Below are positions 1-7,979 of a stretch of 64,000 nucleotides of DNA, piece by piece. The position numbers and the translations under genes are program-made. Every line of letters starts with the position of its first letter. Position 1 is the first letter of the stretch. The stretch comes from Polyangium sp. 15x6 (GTDB lineage: Bacteria > Myxococcota_A > Polyangia > Polyangiales > Polyangiaceae). The stretch is taken from positions 1 through 64,000 of the forward strand of contig NZ_JASBQE010000060.1 of assembly GCF_029960785.1 (NCBI RefSeq). The letters are read 5' to 3'. The notes beneath the pieces were generated by a model. That model searched no databases. It was not told the origin of the DNA and saw nothing but the letters and a program-made list of their open reading frames with translations.

Positions 1-398
1 CGGCCACCGCGGAGACGGCGCCGGCGCCGTCGGACAGCGCCCTGGCCGCTCCGCCCGCGAGCGCGTCGGCCGCGCCCGCGGGCAGCGCTTCGGCCGCGCC
101 CGCGACGAGCGCCAGCGCCGCGCCGACGGCGGAAGCCCCGCCGGCGAAGGATCCGGCGACGCTGCCGGCGACGCGCGGGATCCTGACCGTGACGTCGAAC
201 AAGCAGTCGCTCGTGTTCCTGACCGGCAAGCTGGTCGGTAACACCGGCGAGGCGCTCGAGGTCGACTGCGGTCCGAAGTTCATCCGGCTCGCCGATCTCG
301 GCGAGACGAACCCGACGAAGGCCAAGTGGCTCACGCCGGGTCAGTCGGCCGTGATCAACTGCCAGAAGGCGAACACCGTCACCATCAACGTGCCGTGA
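1..398 (+). CDS. C-terminal end of an unknown protein with an Ala/Pro/Ser linker (partial)
   Basis: The frame is open from the left edge to the TGA at 396-398, so the start lies outside the window. The first ~60 visible residues are an Ala/Pro/Ser/Thr linker. They are followed by a compact ~75-residue tail (GILTVTSNKQ, VDCGPKFIRL, ending ITINVP) with beta-rich character and two Cys. Long Ala/Pro linkers before a small C-terminal domain are common in myxobacterial Ser/Thr kinases and surface proteins, but the N-terminal part is not visible, so no function is assigned. An internal ATG-like start at 189 is unlikely because the linker upstream stays in frame with the same composition. A strong terminator follows at 429-469. 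Confidence 0.7.
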   Translation, partial: ATAETAPAPSDSALAAPPASASAAPAGSASAAPATSASAAPTAEAPPAKDPATLPATRGILTVTSNKQSLVFLTGKLVGNTGEALEVDCGPKFIRLADLGETNPTKAKWLTPGQSAVINCQKANTVTINVP

Positions 399-428
399 AG
401 GTCGCCGCGAGAGCGGCGCACCATCGAG

Positions 429-469
429 GAAGCCTCGAGGTCCCCACGCCTCGGGGCTTCTTCGTTTCG
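429..469 (+). terminator. Rho-independent-type terminator after the first gene
   Basis: A 12-bp stem (429-440 with 449-460; one G-T wobble, otherwise perfect) encloses an 8-nt loop. It is followed by the T-rich run ttcgtttcg. It sits 30 bases after the stop codon at 398 and before the next gene at 518, which is the expected place for an intrinsic terminator. Confidence 0.75.
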
Positions 470-517
470 AACGCGGGTGGCGCAGAGCCCGAGGTGGAAT
501 GGTAGGCTCCGCGCCGC

Positions 518-2161
518 ATGGACGTGCAGCAAGATGGGCAAGCGGCCGAGGCGCAGGGCGACGCCCCGGAGACGAACGAGACGAACGAGACGAGCGCGCC
601 GAGCGCGCCGCGAGCGACGCCGGCGACGGACGGGGCGAGCGGCCCCTTCCCCACGCAAAGCCCGCTCGATGGATCCGCCCTGCCGGCCGTGACGGCCACG
701 TCGCCGAGCGAGGTCCCGGCGCTCGCGCGCAAGGCGCGCGAGGCGCAAAAGGCGTGGGCCGCGAAGACGGCGCGCGAGCGGGCGAGCGTGATCGCGCCCG
801 TGAAGCAGCGCATCCTCGCGCGCGCCGAGGAGATCGCGAACCTCGTGCATCGCGAGTGCGGCAAGCCCGTCGAGGAGGCGGCGCTCGCGGAGGTGCTGCC
901 GAACGCGGACCTCGTCGAGTACTGGACCGACGCGATCGAAGAGTTGCTCGAAGGCACGACGGTCGAGTTCGATCCGCTCGCGTATCCCGGCAAGCTCGGC
1001 CGGATCCACAAGGCGCCGCGTGGGCTCGTCGGGCTCATCACGCCATGGAATTACCCCGTGGCGATCCCGCTGCGGACGATCGTGCCGGCGCTGCTCGCGG
1101 GCAACGCGGTGCTGTTCAAGCCGAGCGAGATCACGCCGCGGGCCGGCGCGCTCGTGGCATCGCTGTTCGAAGGGCTCCTGCCGGACGGGCTGCTCGCGCT
1201 CGTGCAGGGCGGTGGGGACGTGGGCGCGGCGGTCGTCGACGAAGCGGACATCGTGGTGTTCACGGGCAGCGTGGCGACGGGCAGGCGCGTGGCGGTGCGC
1301 TGCGCGGAGCGGCTGATCCCGTGCTCGCTCGAGCTCGGCGGCAAGGACGCGGCCATCGTGCTCGCGGACGCGCCGATCGAGCGGACGGCGAACGGCATCG
1401 TGTGGGGCGCGTTCACGAACGCCGGGCAGAACTGCGCGTCGATCGAGCGCGTGTACGTGGATCGGAAGATCGCGGACAAGCTCGTGCCGCGCCTCGTGGA
1501 GCTGACGAAGAAGCTCGAGCCGGGCCGCGACACGGCCGTGCTGACGACGTCGCGGCAATGCGACATCGTGCGGCGTCACCTCGCCGAGGCCGAGGCCGCC
1601 GGCGCCGAGGTGCTCGCGGGCGGCGCGCCCGAGGCGGGATCGCTCGCGTTCGCGCCTACGGTCGTGAAGCTCGATCGCGAGGACACGCCGCTGCTCAGGG
1701 AAGAGACGTTCGGGCCGATCCTGCCGATCGTGCTCGTGGACGGCGCCGAGGACGCGATCACGCGGGTGAACGCGTCGAGTTTCGGCCTGACGACGAGCGT
1801 ATGGACGCGGCGCGTGGGCGCGGCGCACGAGCTCGCGCGGCGCCTCAAGACGGGCGTGGTGACGATCAACAACCACGGGTTCACGGCGGCCGTGGCCGCG
1901 GCGCCCTGGACGGGCACGGGCGAGAGCGGGTACGGCATCACGAACAGCCCGCACGCCCTCGGCGAGCTCACGCGCCCGCAGTTCGTCCTCGAGGATCGCA
2001 ACAAGGCCGCGCGCGAGCTCTGGTGGTACCCGTACACGCCGGTGCTGCGCAAGATTGCCTTCGCGATGGCGCGCGCCCGGGGCGGGGCGGGCTTGTTCGG
2101 CCGCATCGCCGCGGTCTTCGAGCTCGCCCTCGCCTTGCCGAAGCGCCTGCTCGGAGGATGA
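518..2161 (+). CDS. NAD(P)-dependent aldehyde dehydrogenase family protein
   Basis: 547 residues. The first ~45 residues are low-complexity (Glu/Thr/Ala-rich), after which a full aldehyde dehydrogenase fold follows. Visible family marks are the WNYPVAIPL segment (cofactor/oxyanion region), FTGSVATGR (NAD-binding), catalytic Glu272 in LELGGKD, catalytic Cys306 in NAGQNCAS, and EETFGPILP near the C-terminus. The ~60-residue end after the core (WWYPYTPVLRK) resembles membrane-associated long-chain/terpenoid-type ALDHs, but the substrate cannot be read from sequence. It oxidises an aldehyde to a carboxylate with NAD(P)+. Three bases separate it from surE, so surE and possibly apt are co-transcribed. 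The start at 518 is the first ATG in frame after the terminator; the acidic N-terminal extension makes a later start possible. Confidence 0.92.
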   Translation: MDVQQDGQAAEAQGDAPETNETNETSAPSAPRATPATDGASGPFPTQSPLDGSALPAVTATSPSEVPALARKAREAQKAWAAKTARERASVIAPVKQRILARAEEIANLVHRECGKPVEEAALAEVLPNADLVEYWTDAIEELLEGTTVEFDPLAYPGKLGRIHKAPRGLVGLITPWNYPVAIPLRTIVPALLAGNAVLFKPSEITPRAGALVASLFEGLLPDGLLALVQGGGDVGAAVVDEADIVVFTGSVATGRRVAVRCAERLIPCSLELGGKDAAIVLADAPIERTANGIVWGAFTNAGQNCASIERVYVDRKIADKLVPRLVELTKKLEPGRDTAVLTTSRQCDIVRRHLAEAEAAGAEVLAGGAPEAGSLAFAPTVVKLDREDTPLLREETFGPILPIVLVDGAEDAITRVNASSFGLTTSVWTRRVGAAHELARRLKTGVVTINNHGFTAAVAAAPWTGTGESGYGITNSPHALGELTRPQFVLEDRNKAARELWWYPYTPVLRKIAFAMARARGGAGLFGRIAAVFELALALPKRLLGG

Positions 2162-2164
2162 CCC

Positions 2165-2953
2165 GTGGAGGACTCTCGCCCGCTGATCCTGCTCTCGAAC
2201 GACGACGGCTACGCCGCGGAGAACCTGCGCGCGATGCACGCGGCGCTCGCCCCGTACGGCCGCGTGATCGTGTGCGCGCCCGAGGTGAACCAGAGCGCCA
2301 CGAGCCACTCGCTCAGCCTGCACAGGATCCTACGGCTTCGTAAGGTCTCGGAGGACGTGTTCGCGATCGACGGGACGCCGGCCGACTGCGTGTACGTGGC
2401 GATGCACTCGAGCGGCCGGGTCTTGCCGCGGAAGCCCGATCTCGTGGTGTCGGGGATGAACCACGGGCTCAACCTGGGCGTCGACGTGTTCTACTCGGGC
2501 ACGGTCGCGGCCGCGCGCGAGGCAGCGATGCGCGGGGTGCCGGCAGTCGCAGTGTCAGCCGACGCGAAGGCCGATCGCGCCGCGGCGGCCGCGATCGGAG
2601 CGCGGATCGCGATGGAGGCGCTCACGGCCTTCCGGCGTACGCCGACGCCTCGCGCGCCGCTCTTCAACGTGAACGTGCCGCCGGGCGATGCGTGGTCCGT
2701 TCGTCCCACGAAGCTCGGCGCGCGGCTCTACACGGAGAGCGTGATCTTCCGGGAGGATCCGCGCGGGCAGGAGTACCTGTGGATCGGCGGCGGCGGGGTG
2801 CGGCACGATCACGTGCACGGCTCGGACACCGAGGCCTTCGACGAGGGCGCAGTGGGAGTCACACCGCTCACGCTGGATCTCACCTCGCCGGAGCACCGCG
2901 ACCTCTGCGTGGCGACGTGCGCGGCCGTTTCCCTCGGAGAACACGAGGGCTAG
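2165..2953 (+). CDS. surE: 5'/3'-nucleotidase SurE
   Basis: 262 residues with a GTG start three bases after the dehydrogenase stop. The N-terminal SNDDGY motif (Asp13, Asp14) is the SurE metal site, and SGMNHGLNLG, YSGTVAAAREA and NVNVPPG are the other conserved SurE segments. The family dephosphorylates nucleoside 5'- and 3'-monophosphates and short polyphosphates with a divalent metal, and is linked to stationary-phase survival. Its neighbour apt, 11 bases downstream, also handles adenine nucleotides, which suggests a small purine salvage unit. Confidence 0.95.
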   Translation: MEDSRPLILLSNDDGYAAENLRAMHAALAPYGRVIVCAPEVNQSATSHSLSLHRILRLRKVSEDVFAIDGTPADCVYVAMHSSGRVLPRKPDLVVSGMNHGLNLGVDVFYSGTVAAAREAAMRGVPAVAVSADAKADRAAAAAIGARIAMEALTAFRRTPTPRAPLFNVNVPPGDAWSVRPTKLGARLYTESVIFREDPRGQEYLWIGGGGVRHDHVHGSDTEAFDEGAVGVTPLTLDLTSPEHRDLCVATCAAVSLGEHEG

Positions 2954-2964
2954 TCTTCTCCGCG

Positions 2965-3543
2965 ATGACGACCACGTTCGATCCCGACAAGCTGCCCGGG
3001 GCGCATGCGCTCGCGTACCTGCAATCGAAGCTGCGGGACGTGCCCGACTTCCCGAAGCCCGGCATCCTGTTCAAGGACATCACGCCGCTGCTCGCAGATC
3101 CGCGGGCGCTGCACATCACGATCGATCTGCTCGCAGAGCGGTTCATCGGCGAGCGTATCGACGTCGTGGTGGGCATCGAGTCACGCGGGTTCATCTTCGG
3201 CGGCGCCGTCGCGACGCGTCTCAACGCAGGCTTCGTTCCCGTGCGCAAGCTCGGCAAGCTGCCCTGGAAGACGGATCGGCTGACCTACGCGCTCGAATAC
3301 GGCGAGGCCGAGCTCGAGATGCACATGGACTCGATCCCGAAAGGCGCGCGTGTGCTCGTGGTCGACGACGTACTCGCCACAGGCGGCACCGCGAGCGCAG
3401 CAGCCGAGCTCGCCCGCAGGCAAGGCGGGATCGTCGCAGCATTCGCATTCGTCGTGGAGCTCGATTTCCTGGCAGGACGATCGCGCCTCGACAGCGAAAA
3501 CACGCAGCCGGCCGTGTACTCACTCGTGCACGTCGGCGGCTAG
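2965..3543 (+). CDS. apt: adenine phosphoribosyltransferase
   Basis: 192 residues. It converts adenine and PRPP to AMP and PPi in purine salvage. The PRPP-binding loop VLVVDDVLATGGTA is complete, and DFPKPGILFKDITPLL and GIESRGFIFG are typical Apt segments. The open frame extends far upstream (to 2692) inside surE, but the ATG at 2965, 11 bases after the surE stop, gives the usual Apt N-terminus with a short extra extension. It is the last gene before the convergent dapE and is followed by an inverted-repeat array that may end transcription. Confidence 0.95.
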   Translation: MTTTFDPDKLPGAHALAYLQSKLRDVPDFPKPGILFKDITPLLADPRALHITIDLLAERFIGERIDVVVGIESRGFIFGGAVATRLNAGFVPVRKLGKLPWKTDRLTYALEYGEAELEMHMDSIPKGARVLVVDDVLATGGTASAAAELARRQGGIVAAFAFVVELDFLAGRSRLDSENTQPAVYSLVHVGG

Positions 3544-3663
3544 GCCGAGGCCGCCGCGCCGGGGCGCTGCCCTGAAGGCGCCGCCGCGCCGGGGCGCTGC
3601 CCCGGACCCCGCGGGGGCTATCCGCCCCTCGACCCGGACCAGGGCAAGCCCTGGACTCGGGAT

Positions 3664-3692
3664 GGAAGAACCGCGCGATGCGCGGTTCTTCC
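3664..3692. terminator. 12-bp hairpin, possible bidirectional terminator
   Basis: GGAAGAACCGCG pairs perfectly with CGCGGTTCTTCC around a 5-base loop. It lies 120 bases after the apt stop and about 210 bases before the dapE stop on the other strand. There is no T-run on the plus-strand side, so termination is inferred from position and stem only; the hairpin may simply be part of the repeat element. Confidence 0.4.
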
Positions 3693-3771
3693 ACCGGGCC
3701 CGTGAGACAGCGTTGCCAGTTGAAATGGCAGTGCGGCTGTCTCGGTTGGCAGGGCTCATTCCTCGGCCTGT

Positions 3772-3802
3772 TCGATGAACTGCGCGGAGCGCAGTTCATC
3801 GA
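3772..3802. terminator. 14-bp hairpin, possible terminator for dapE
   Basis: TCGATGAACTGCGC (3772-3785) pairs perfectly with 3789-3802 around a 3-base loop. Its structure parallels the hairpin at 3664-3692 (same stem length, both ending in a CGCG/GCGC core), as if the two were mirrored parts of the same element. Confidence 0.4.
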
Positions 3803-3899
3803 CCCCGGGTCCAGCGCTTGCGCTGGTCCGGGTCCAGGGGCGGACAGCCCCTGGTGGGGCCTGGGGCAACGCCCCAGCGAGGCGCCCCAAGAACAAACG

Positions 3900-4982
3900 C
3901 TACCGCCGCCCGAGCGCCTCGAAGAACCGACCGAGGATTGCGCGACCTTCCACGAGCAGTGGGATCGACGTCCACTCGTTCCGTTGATGCGCTTGCGCGT
4001 TCACGCCGGGGCCCCAGTTCACGGCGGGCACGGAGAGCGCGGCGAAGCGCGCCACGTCGGTCCATGCTTGCTTTGCCTCCACGCCGGCCACGCCTGCGTC
4101 CTTCAGTGCGACGACGAGTGGGTGTGAGGCGTGTGGGGGTGCGGATGGGGAGAGATCGGTCCACTCGATCTTTGCGCGGCCTGCGACCAGTGCTTCGATC
4201 TCGCGTTGTGCTTCGGCGATCGAGGTGTCGGGCGAGAAGCGGTGGTTCAGGTTCAGCGTGAATGCGTCGGGGATGACGTTCCGACCGCGGCCGCCCTCGG
4301 CGAGGGTTGCGGACGTGACTGTGCGGTAGATGAGACCATCGAGAACCACCGTGCGCGGCTCGCGCGCGCCGAGCTCGGTGAGGAAGGGGCCGGCCTTGTG
4401 GATTGCGTTCTCGCCTTGCCATGGCCGCGCGCTGTGCGCGGTGCGGCCCTCGAACATCAGACGCGCGTGGATCGAGCCTGACGCGCCGAGGCTCAGCTTG
4501 TTGTCCGACGGCTCCATGCAGACGGCGAGATCCACGGCCGTCGCCTCGGAATCGTCTGCCAGCACCCGGCCGAGCTCGTTCTCCGCGTAGGGACCTTCTT
4601 CACGCGCGTAGAAGATCAACGTGAGATCGGTGCCCGCGAACTCGCGCGCCCCGTGCTCCAGGAGATCGAGCATCAGCGCGAGGCCCGACTTCATGTCCGA
4701 GGCGCCGGGGCCGTAGAGCTTGTCACCCTCCACGCGCGGCGGACCATCGTGCGAGGTCCGCACGACGTCGAGATGCCCCGCGAGCGCGACACGTGGCCCG
4801 CCTGTGCCTCGCGTGACGGGCACGACGATCGAATCTCCGTGGCGACGCGGCGGCGCGGCGAGCGACGCGCGGGAGACGCGCGCCATGACCGCATCGGCGA
4901 TCATGCGCTCCTCTCCGATCGGCGAGGGAATGTTGCAGAGCCAAAGAAGCGTCTCGACGAGCCGCGCTTCGCCCCCGCTCAT
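3900..4982 (-). CDS. dapE: succinyl-diaminopimelate desuccinylase (M20 peptidase family)
   Basis: 360 residues. It removes succinate from N-succinyl-LL-diaminopimelate in lysine/peptidoglycan precursor synthesis. M20 metal-site marks are visible in order: AGHLDVV (His, Asp), GASDMKSG (bridging Asp), AREEGPYAENELG (catalytic and metal Glu pair), the MEPSDN segment, and a late His in NAQAHQRNEW. The start ATG at 4982 overlaps the dapD stop by 4 bases (ATGA), so the two are translationally coupled. A longer frame running back to 5636 is a shadow of dapD and is not used. The family includes related deacylases, but the dapD neighbour makes DapE the likely identity. Confidence 0.93.
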   Translation of the reverse strand: MSGGEARLVETLLWLCNIPSPIGEERMIADAVMARVSRASLAAPPRRHGDSIVVPVTRGTGGPRVALAGHLDVVRTSHDGPPRVEGDKLYGPGASDMKSGLALMLDLLEHGAREFAGTDLTLIFYAREEGPYAENELGRVLADDSEATAVDLAVCMEPSDNKLSLGASGSIHARLMFEGRTAHSARPWQGENAIHKAGPFLTELGAREPRTVVLDGLIYRTVTSATLAEGGRGRNVIPDAFTLNLNHRFSPDTSIAEAQREIEALVAGRAKIEWTDLSPSAPPHASHPLVVALKDAGVAGVEAKQAWTDVARFAALSVPAVNWGPGVNAQAHQRNEWTSIPLLVEGRAILGRFFEALGRR

Positions 4983-5809
4983 ACGGCCACCGCGAAGTCC
5001 CGCAGCGCCGCGTTGAGCGACACCTTGCGATCGGTCGACTCGCTCCGCTTTCCGATGATGAGCGCGCAGGGCACGCCGAACTCGCCCGCTGGAAAACGCT
5101 TCGGCCGCATGCCGGGGATGACGACGCTGCGCGCCGGGACGCGGCCGCGGTGCTCCACGACCTCGGACCCCGTCACGTCGAGGATCGCCGTCGACGCCGT
5201 CAGCACGACGCCCGCGCCGAGTACCGCCTCGCGCTCCACGATCACGCCTTCGACCACGATCACGCGCGACCCGACGAACACCCCGTCCTCGATGATCACG
5301 GGCTGCGCGCTCGGCGGCTCGAGCACCCCGCCGATCCCGACGCCGCCTGCGAGGTGGCAATCGCGACCGATCTGCGCGCACGATCCCACGGTCGCCCACG
5401 TATCGACCATCGTCCCCGCGCCCACGCGCGCCCCGATGTTCACGTAGCCCGGCATCAGGATCGCCCCCGGCTCGAGGAACGCGCCGTAGCGCACCGTGCC
5501 CGGCGGCACCACGCGCACGCCCGCGGCTTCGAGACCACGCTTGAGCGGGATCTTGTCGTGGAACTCCAGCGGCCCCGCCTCCATCACCGACATCTTCTGC
5601 ACGGCGAAGTAGAGCAGGATGGCCTGCTTCACCCACGCGTGCGTCACCCAGTTGCCCTCGGAGACGGGCTCGGCGACGCGGAGAACGCCACGATCGAGCG
5701 CGTCGATCGTCTGCAGCACGGCGCGCTCGTGCTCGGGATCCTTCAGCAGGGAACGATCGGCGAATGTGGCCGAGACGAGCGGCGCGAGGGAGTCGGCGAG
5801 GTTCGTCAT
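4979..5809 (-). CDS. dapD: tetrahydrodipicolinate N-succinyltransferase
   Basis: 276 residues. It transfers succinyl from succinyl-CoA to tetrahydrodipicolinate, the step that commits to the succinylase branch of diaminopimelate/lysine synthesis. The central half shows left-handed beta-helix hexapeptide repeats (AILMPGYVNIGARVGAGTMV, GVGIGGVLEP, VIIEDGVFVGSRVIVVEGV). The N-terminal helical part (DRSLLKDPE... WVTHAWVKQAILLYF) and the FGVPCALIIGKR segment are typical of trimeric DapD. It overlaps dapE by 4 bases and lies 22 bases after the preceding minus-strand gene, consistent with one operon. Confidence 0.95.
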   Translation of the reverse strand: MTNLADSLAPLVSATFADRSLLKDPEHERAVLQTIDALDRGVLRVAEPVSEGNWVTHAWVKQAILLYFAVQKMSVMEAGPLEFHDKIPLKRGLEAAGVRVVPPGTVRYGAFLEPGAILMPGYVNIGARVGAGTMVDTWATVGSCAQIGRDCHLAGGVGIGGVLEPPSAQPVIIEDGVFVGSRVIVVEGVIVEREAVLGAGVVLTASTAILDVTGSEVVEHRGRVPARSVVIPGMRPKRFPAGEFGVPCALIIGKRSESTDRKVSLNAALRDFAVAV

Positions 5810-5831
5810 CCCGGCCGAGATAGCACGGATT

Positions 5832-6671
5832 TCAGGGCGCCTCGCGCTCGCTCTCCATCGACACGATCCCCGCCGCCACGTCGATCGTGAGCCCGAGCTT
5901 CGCGCGACGCGCAGCCACGCGGGCGACCCCGAGCGAACCCGGCACCTCGCCCCGCGCCGTCACGGACAGCACGAGCCGCGTCGCTGCGGCGTTCCGCGGC
6001 GCCGGGCTCAAGCGAACGAGCAGCCCACCCCCGGACGAACGCGCCACGCCGAGCCGCGCCGTCACCGTCCCGCGCCGCGAGGCGATCGGCGCGGCGAGCT
6101 CCACGAGCCCGCCGAGCACGTGCCGATCCGCCACGAGCCACGAAGGCCGCGGCGCATCCACCGCGATCCGAACCACCCCCTCCTCGGCGGATCGATTCGC
6201 GCCGAACCGTTGCTCCAGCACGTCCACGAGATCGAGCTCCGTGCGTGTGGGCGCGACGGACGCGGCGAAGAGCTCCGCGACCGCGAACGCGTCCCGGAGC
6301 TCCGCTCCATGCTTGCGCACGGCGGCTTCCAGCGCGAGCCGCCGCCGCGCATCGGAGAGCGAGCCCCCGTCGGAGAGAGCGGACGAGAGAGCAGTGACAC
6401 ACGCGCCTGCGTGTGCGCCGAGGGTACGGGCTTGCTCTTGGGCCTCCTCATCGGAGGAGAACGCCGCGACGAACGCTTGTTCGAGCTCGGAAAGGGACGC
6501 GCGGAGCGCCTCGCAGGCCGGGACCATCTCGCTCCTCGCTTGCGCGAGCGCGCGTGGCCCGATGCGGCGCGAGCCGAGCAAATCGGAAAAACCTTCGAGC
6601 GCGGCGAGGCCCTCACGGACCGCGCCGCGCGCGATGGCGAGCGGTGTTTCTCCGCGCTCCGATCCGGTCAC
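5832..6671 (-). CDS. Histidine-kinase-like ATPase protein without a clear His box
   Basis: 279 residues, not confidently recognised. The first ~150 residues are helical and Ala/Arg/Glu-rich. The second part resembles the ATPase region of sensor kinases in a worn form: [13 protein letters not shown], then [20 protein letters not shown] (compare the 'D...L.qvl.NLl.NA' N-box), and a last [16 protein letters not shown] strand. I cannot find an 'HE(L/I)R' phosphoacceptor, an Asn at the N-box position, or a GxGLGL G-box, so it is unlikely to be an active kinase. Its start overlaps the ndk stop by 4 bases. It sits between ndk and dapD in the same operon, so it may be a scaffold or sensor for that unit. 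Confidence 0.7.
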   Translation of the reverse strand: MTGSERGETPLAIARGAVREGLAALEGFSDLLGSRRIGPRALAQARSEMVPACEALRASLSELEQAFVAAFSSDEEAQEQARTLGAHAGACVTALSSALSDGGSLSDARRRLALEAAVRKHGAELRDAFAVAELFAASVAPTRTELDLVDVLEQRFGANRSAEEGVVRIAVDAPRPSWLVADRHVLGGLVELAAPIASRRGTVTARLGVARSSGGGLLVRLSPAPRNAAATRLVLSVTARGEVPGSLGVARVAARRAKLGLTIDVAAGIVSMESEREAP

Positions 6672-7096
6672 GCGCGAGGAGAAACCTCGTAGCCGGCGAA
6701 GAAGTAGGCGATCTCGCGCGCCGCGGACTCGGGCTTGTCCGAGCCGTGCACCGCGTTCTCGCCGACGCTCGCGGCGTACAGCTTGCGGATCGTGCCCTCG
6801 GCGGCGTTCGCGGGGTTCGTCGCGCCGATGACCTCGCGGTACTTCGCGATCGCGTCCTCGCGCTCGAGCGCCATGATGACGATCGGGCTGCGGGACATGA
6901 ACGTGACGAGCTCGTCGAAGAAGCCGCGTCCACGGTGCTCCGCGTAGAAGCCTTCGGCCTCGGCGCGGCTGAGGTGGACCCGCTTCATCGCGCGAACGAT
7001 GAAGCCCTCCTGTTCGAGGCGGGCGATGATCGCGCCCGTGTGGTTCTTCTCGACCGCATCGGGCTTGACGATGGAAAGAGTGCGCTCCAGAGCCAT
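6668..7096 (-). CDS. ndk: nucleoside diphosphate kinase
   Basis: 142 residues, the normal length for bacterial Ndk. It moves the gamma-phosphate between NTPs and NDPs through a phospho-histidine. The catalytic His lies in NAVHGSD. The N-terminal [12 protein letters not shown] and the segments [18 protein letters not shown] and [14 protein letters not shown] are all conserved. It is the first gene of a minus-strand run (ndk, ATPase-like protein, dapD, dapE) with 4-base or short gaps. Confidence 0.97.
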   Translation of the reverse strand: MALERTLSIVKPDAVEKNHTGAIIARLEQEGFIVRAMKRVHLSRAEAEGFYAEHRGRGFFDELVTFMSRSPIVIMALEREDAIAKYREVIGATNPANAAEGTIRKLYAASVGENAVHGSDKPESAAREIAYFFAGYEVSPRA

Positions 7097-7219
7097 GAGG
7101 CGCCCCTACTAGAAGAAAGAGGGCGTGCGCGCAAGGAAAGCTCGCGCCGGACTGTCGTTATTGCCTTCGCGGCAGGGCCGCGGGCCCCCATGGCTCGGCT
7201 CGCCCACATGCTGGACCGC

Positions 7220-7237
7220 GCGCCACGCGCCTGTCAC
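7220..7237 (+). promoter_or_regulatory. Possible degenerate Pho box upstream of phoB
   Basis: One perfect half-site CTGTCAC lies at 7231-7237. Eleven bases upstream is a weak half GCGCCAC (4 of 7 matches). The spacing agrees with PhoB direct-repeat sites, and autoregulation of phoB is usual, but only one half is convincing. The site ends 28 bases before the phoB ATG. Confidence 0.3.
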
Positions 7238-7265
7238 ACAAGGCTGCTAGAGGTGGGGCCCACGC

Positions 7266-7979
7266 ATGCCGACGAACGTTCTCATCGTCGAGGACGAGCG
7301 CGACCTTCAGCGCGTCCTGTCCTACAACTTCAAGCAGGCGGGGTTCGACGTCGTCTCCGCGATGAACGGCGAGACTGCGCTCCGCGCGGTCAAAGAAGAG
7401 CCGTTCGACCTCGTGATCCTCGATCTCATGCTCCCCGACATGCCGGGCACCGAGGTGTGCAAGCGCCTCAAGCAGAGCCCGGAGACGGCCAGCATCCCCG
7501 TCATCATGGTCACGGCCAAAGGCGAAGAGGTGGACCGCGTGGTCGGCTTCGAGCTCGGCGCCGACGACTACGTGGTCAAACCCTTCTCGGTCCGCGAGCT
7601 CATCCTGCGGGCTCGCGCGATCCTGCGCCGCGCCGAGGGCACGCCGACGGACGGCGCGAAGATCGATTTCGGCGTCCTGCGCGTCGATCGCGCCGCGCAC
7701 CGCGCCTGGGTGAATGGCGAGGAGATCTCCTTCACCGCGCTCGAGTTCAAGCTGCTCGTCGTGCTCTTCGACCGCCGCGGCCGCGTCATGACCCGCGACG
7801 TCCTGCTCGACGAGGTCTGGGGCTCGCACGTCGACGTCACGGCCCGCAACGTCGACACGCACGTCAAGCGCGTGCGCGAAAAGCTCGGCCTCGCCGGTGA
7901 CTACGTCGAGACCGTGCGCGGCGTCGGCTACCGCTTCCGCGCCGAGCCCGGCGAGCTCTCCACGCCCTCGGACGAATGA
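7266..7979 (+). CDS. phoB: Phosphate-regulon-type response regulator (OmpR/PhoB family)
   Basis: 237 residues. It has a receiver domain (residues ~4-120) with acidic pair Glu9/Asp10, phosphoacceptor Asp53 in VILDLMLPD, Thr/Lys switch residues, and KPF at its end. A C-terminal winged-helix DNA-binding domain follows (ISFTALEFKLLVVLF, VDVTARNVDTHVKRVREKLG, VRGVGYRF). It overlaps the sensor kinase gene by 4 bases, and a PhoD phosphatase follows. With the Pho-box-preceded pst-phoU genes further on, PhoB is the most likely identity. It would bind tandem CTGTCAC sites such as that at 22155-22172. Confidence 0.93.
   Translation: MPTNVLIVEDERDLQRVLSYNFKQAGFDVVSAMNGETALRAVKEEPFDLVILDLMLPDMPGTEVCKRLKQSPETASIPVIMVTAKGEEVDRVVGFELGADDYVVKPFSVRELILRARAILRRAEGTPTDGAKIDFGVLRVDRAAHRAWVNGEEISFTALEFKLLVVLFDRRGRVMTRDVLLDEVWGSHVDVTARNVDTHVKRVREKLGLAGDYVETVRGVGYRFRAEPGELSTPSDE

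Larger units (their letters stand above)
3549..3890. repeat. Imperfect inverted repeat with nested hairpins between convergent genes
   Basis: The arms are about 3576-3660 and 3801-3888. The left arm read forward and the right arm read in reverse complement share the order 'GCGCC..GGGGCG.TGCCCC', a C-rich block, 'CCGCCCCT.GACCCGGACCAG', then a small palindrome (CCAGGGCAAGCCCTGG at left, CCAGCGCTTGCGCTGG at right). Between the arms are hairpins at 3664-3692, 3704-3743 and 3772-3802. A ~22-base unit (GCCGCCGCGCCGGGGCGCTG core) is also directly repeated at about 3550 and 3579. No coding frame is credible here. It could be a dispersed REP/MITE-like palindromic element, and it also sits where a bidirectional terminator is needed. 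Confidence 0.75.

Noticed and set aside
341-2323. 660-residue minus-strand frame opposite the aldehyde dehydrogenase
   Set aside because: Arg/His-rich, no domain; it mirrors the GC-rich codons of aldehyde dehydrogenase and surE and ends inside the first partial gene.
7231-7250. Full Pho box upstream of phoB
   Set aside because: Only one heptamer is convincing; the second half is off spacing downstream and degenerate upstream, so only a low-confidence site is listed.
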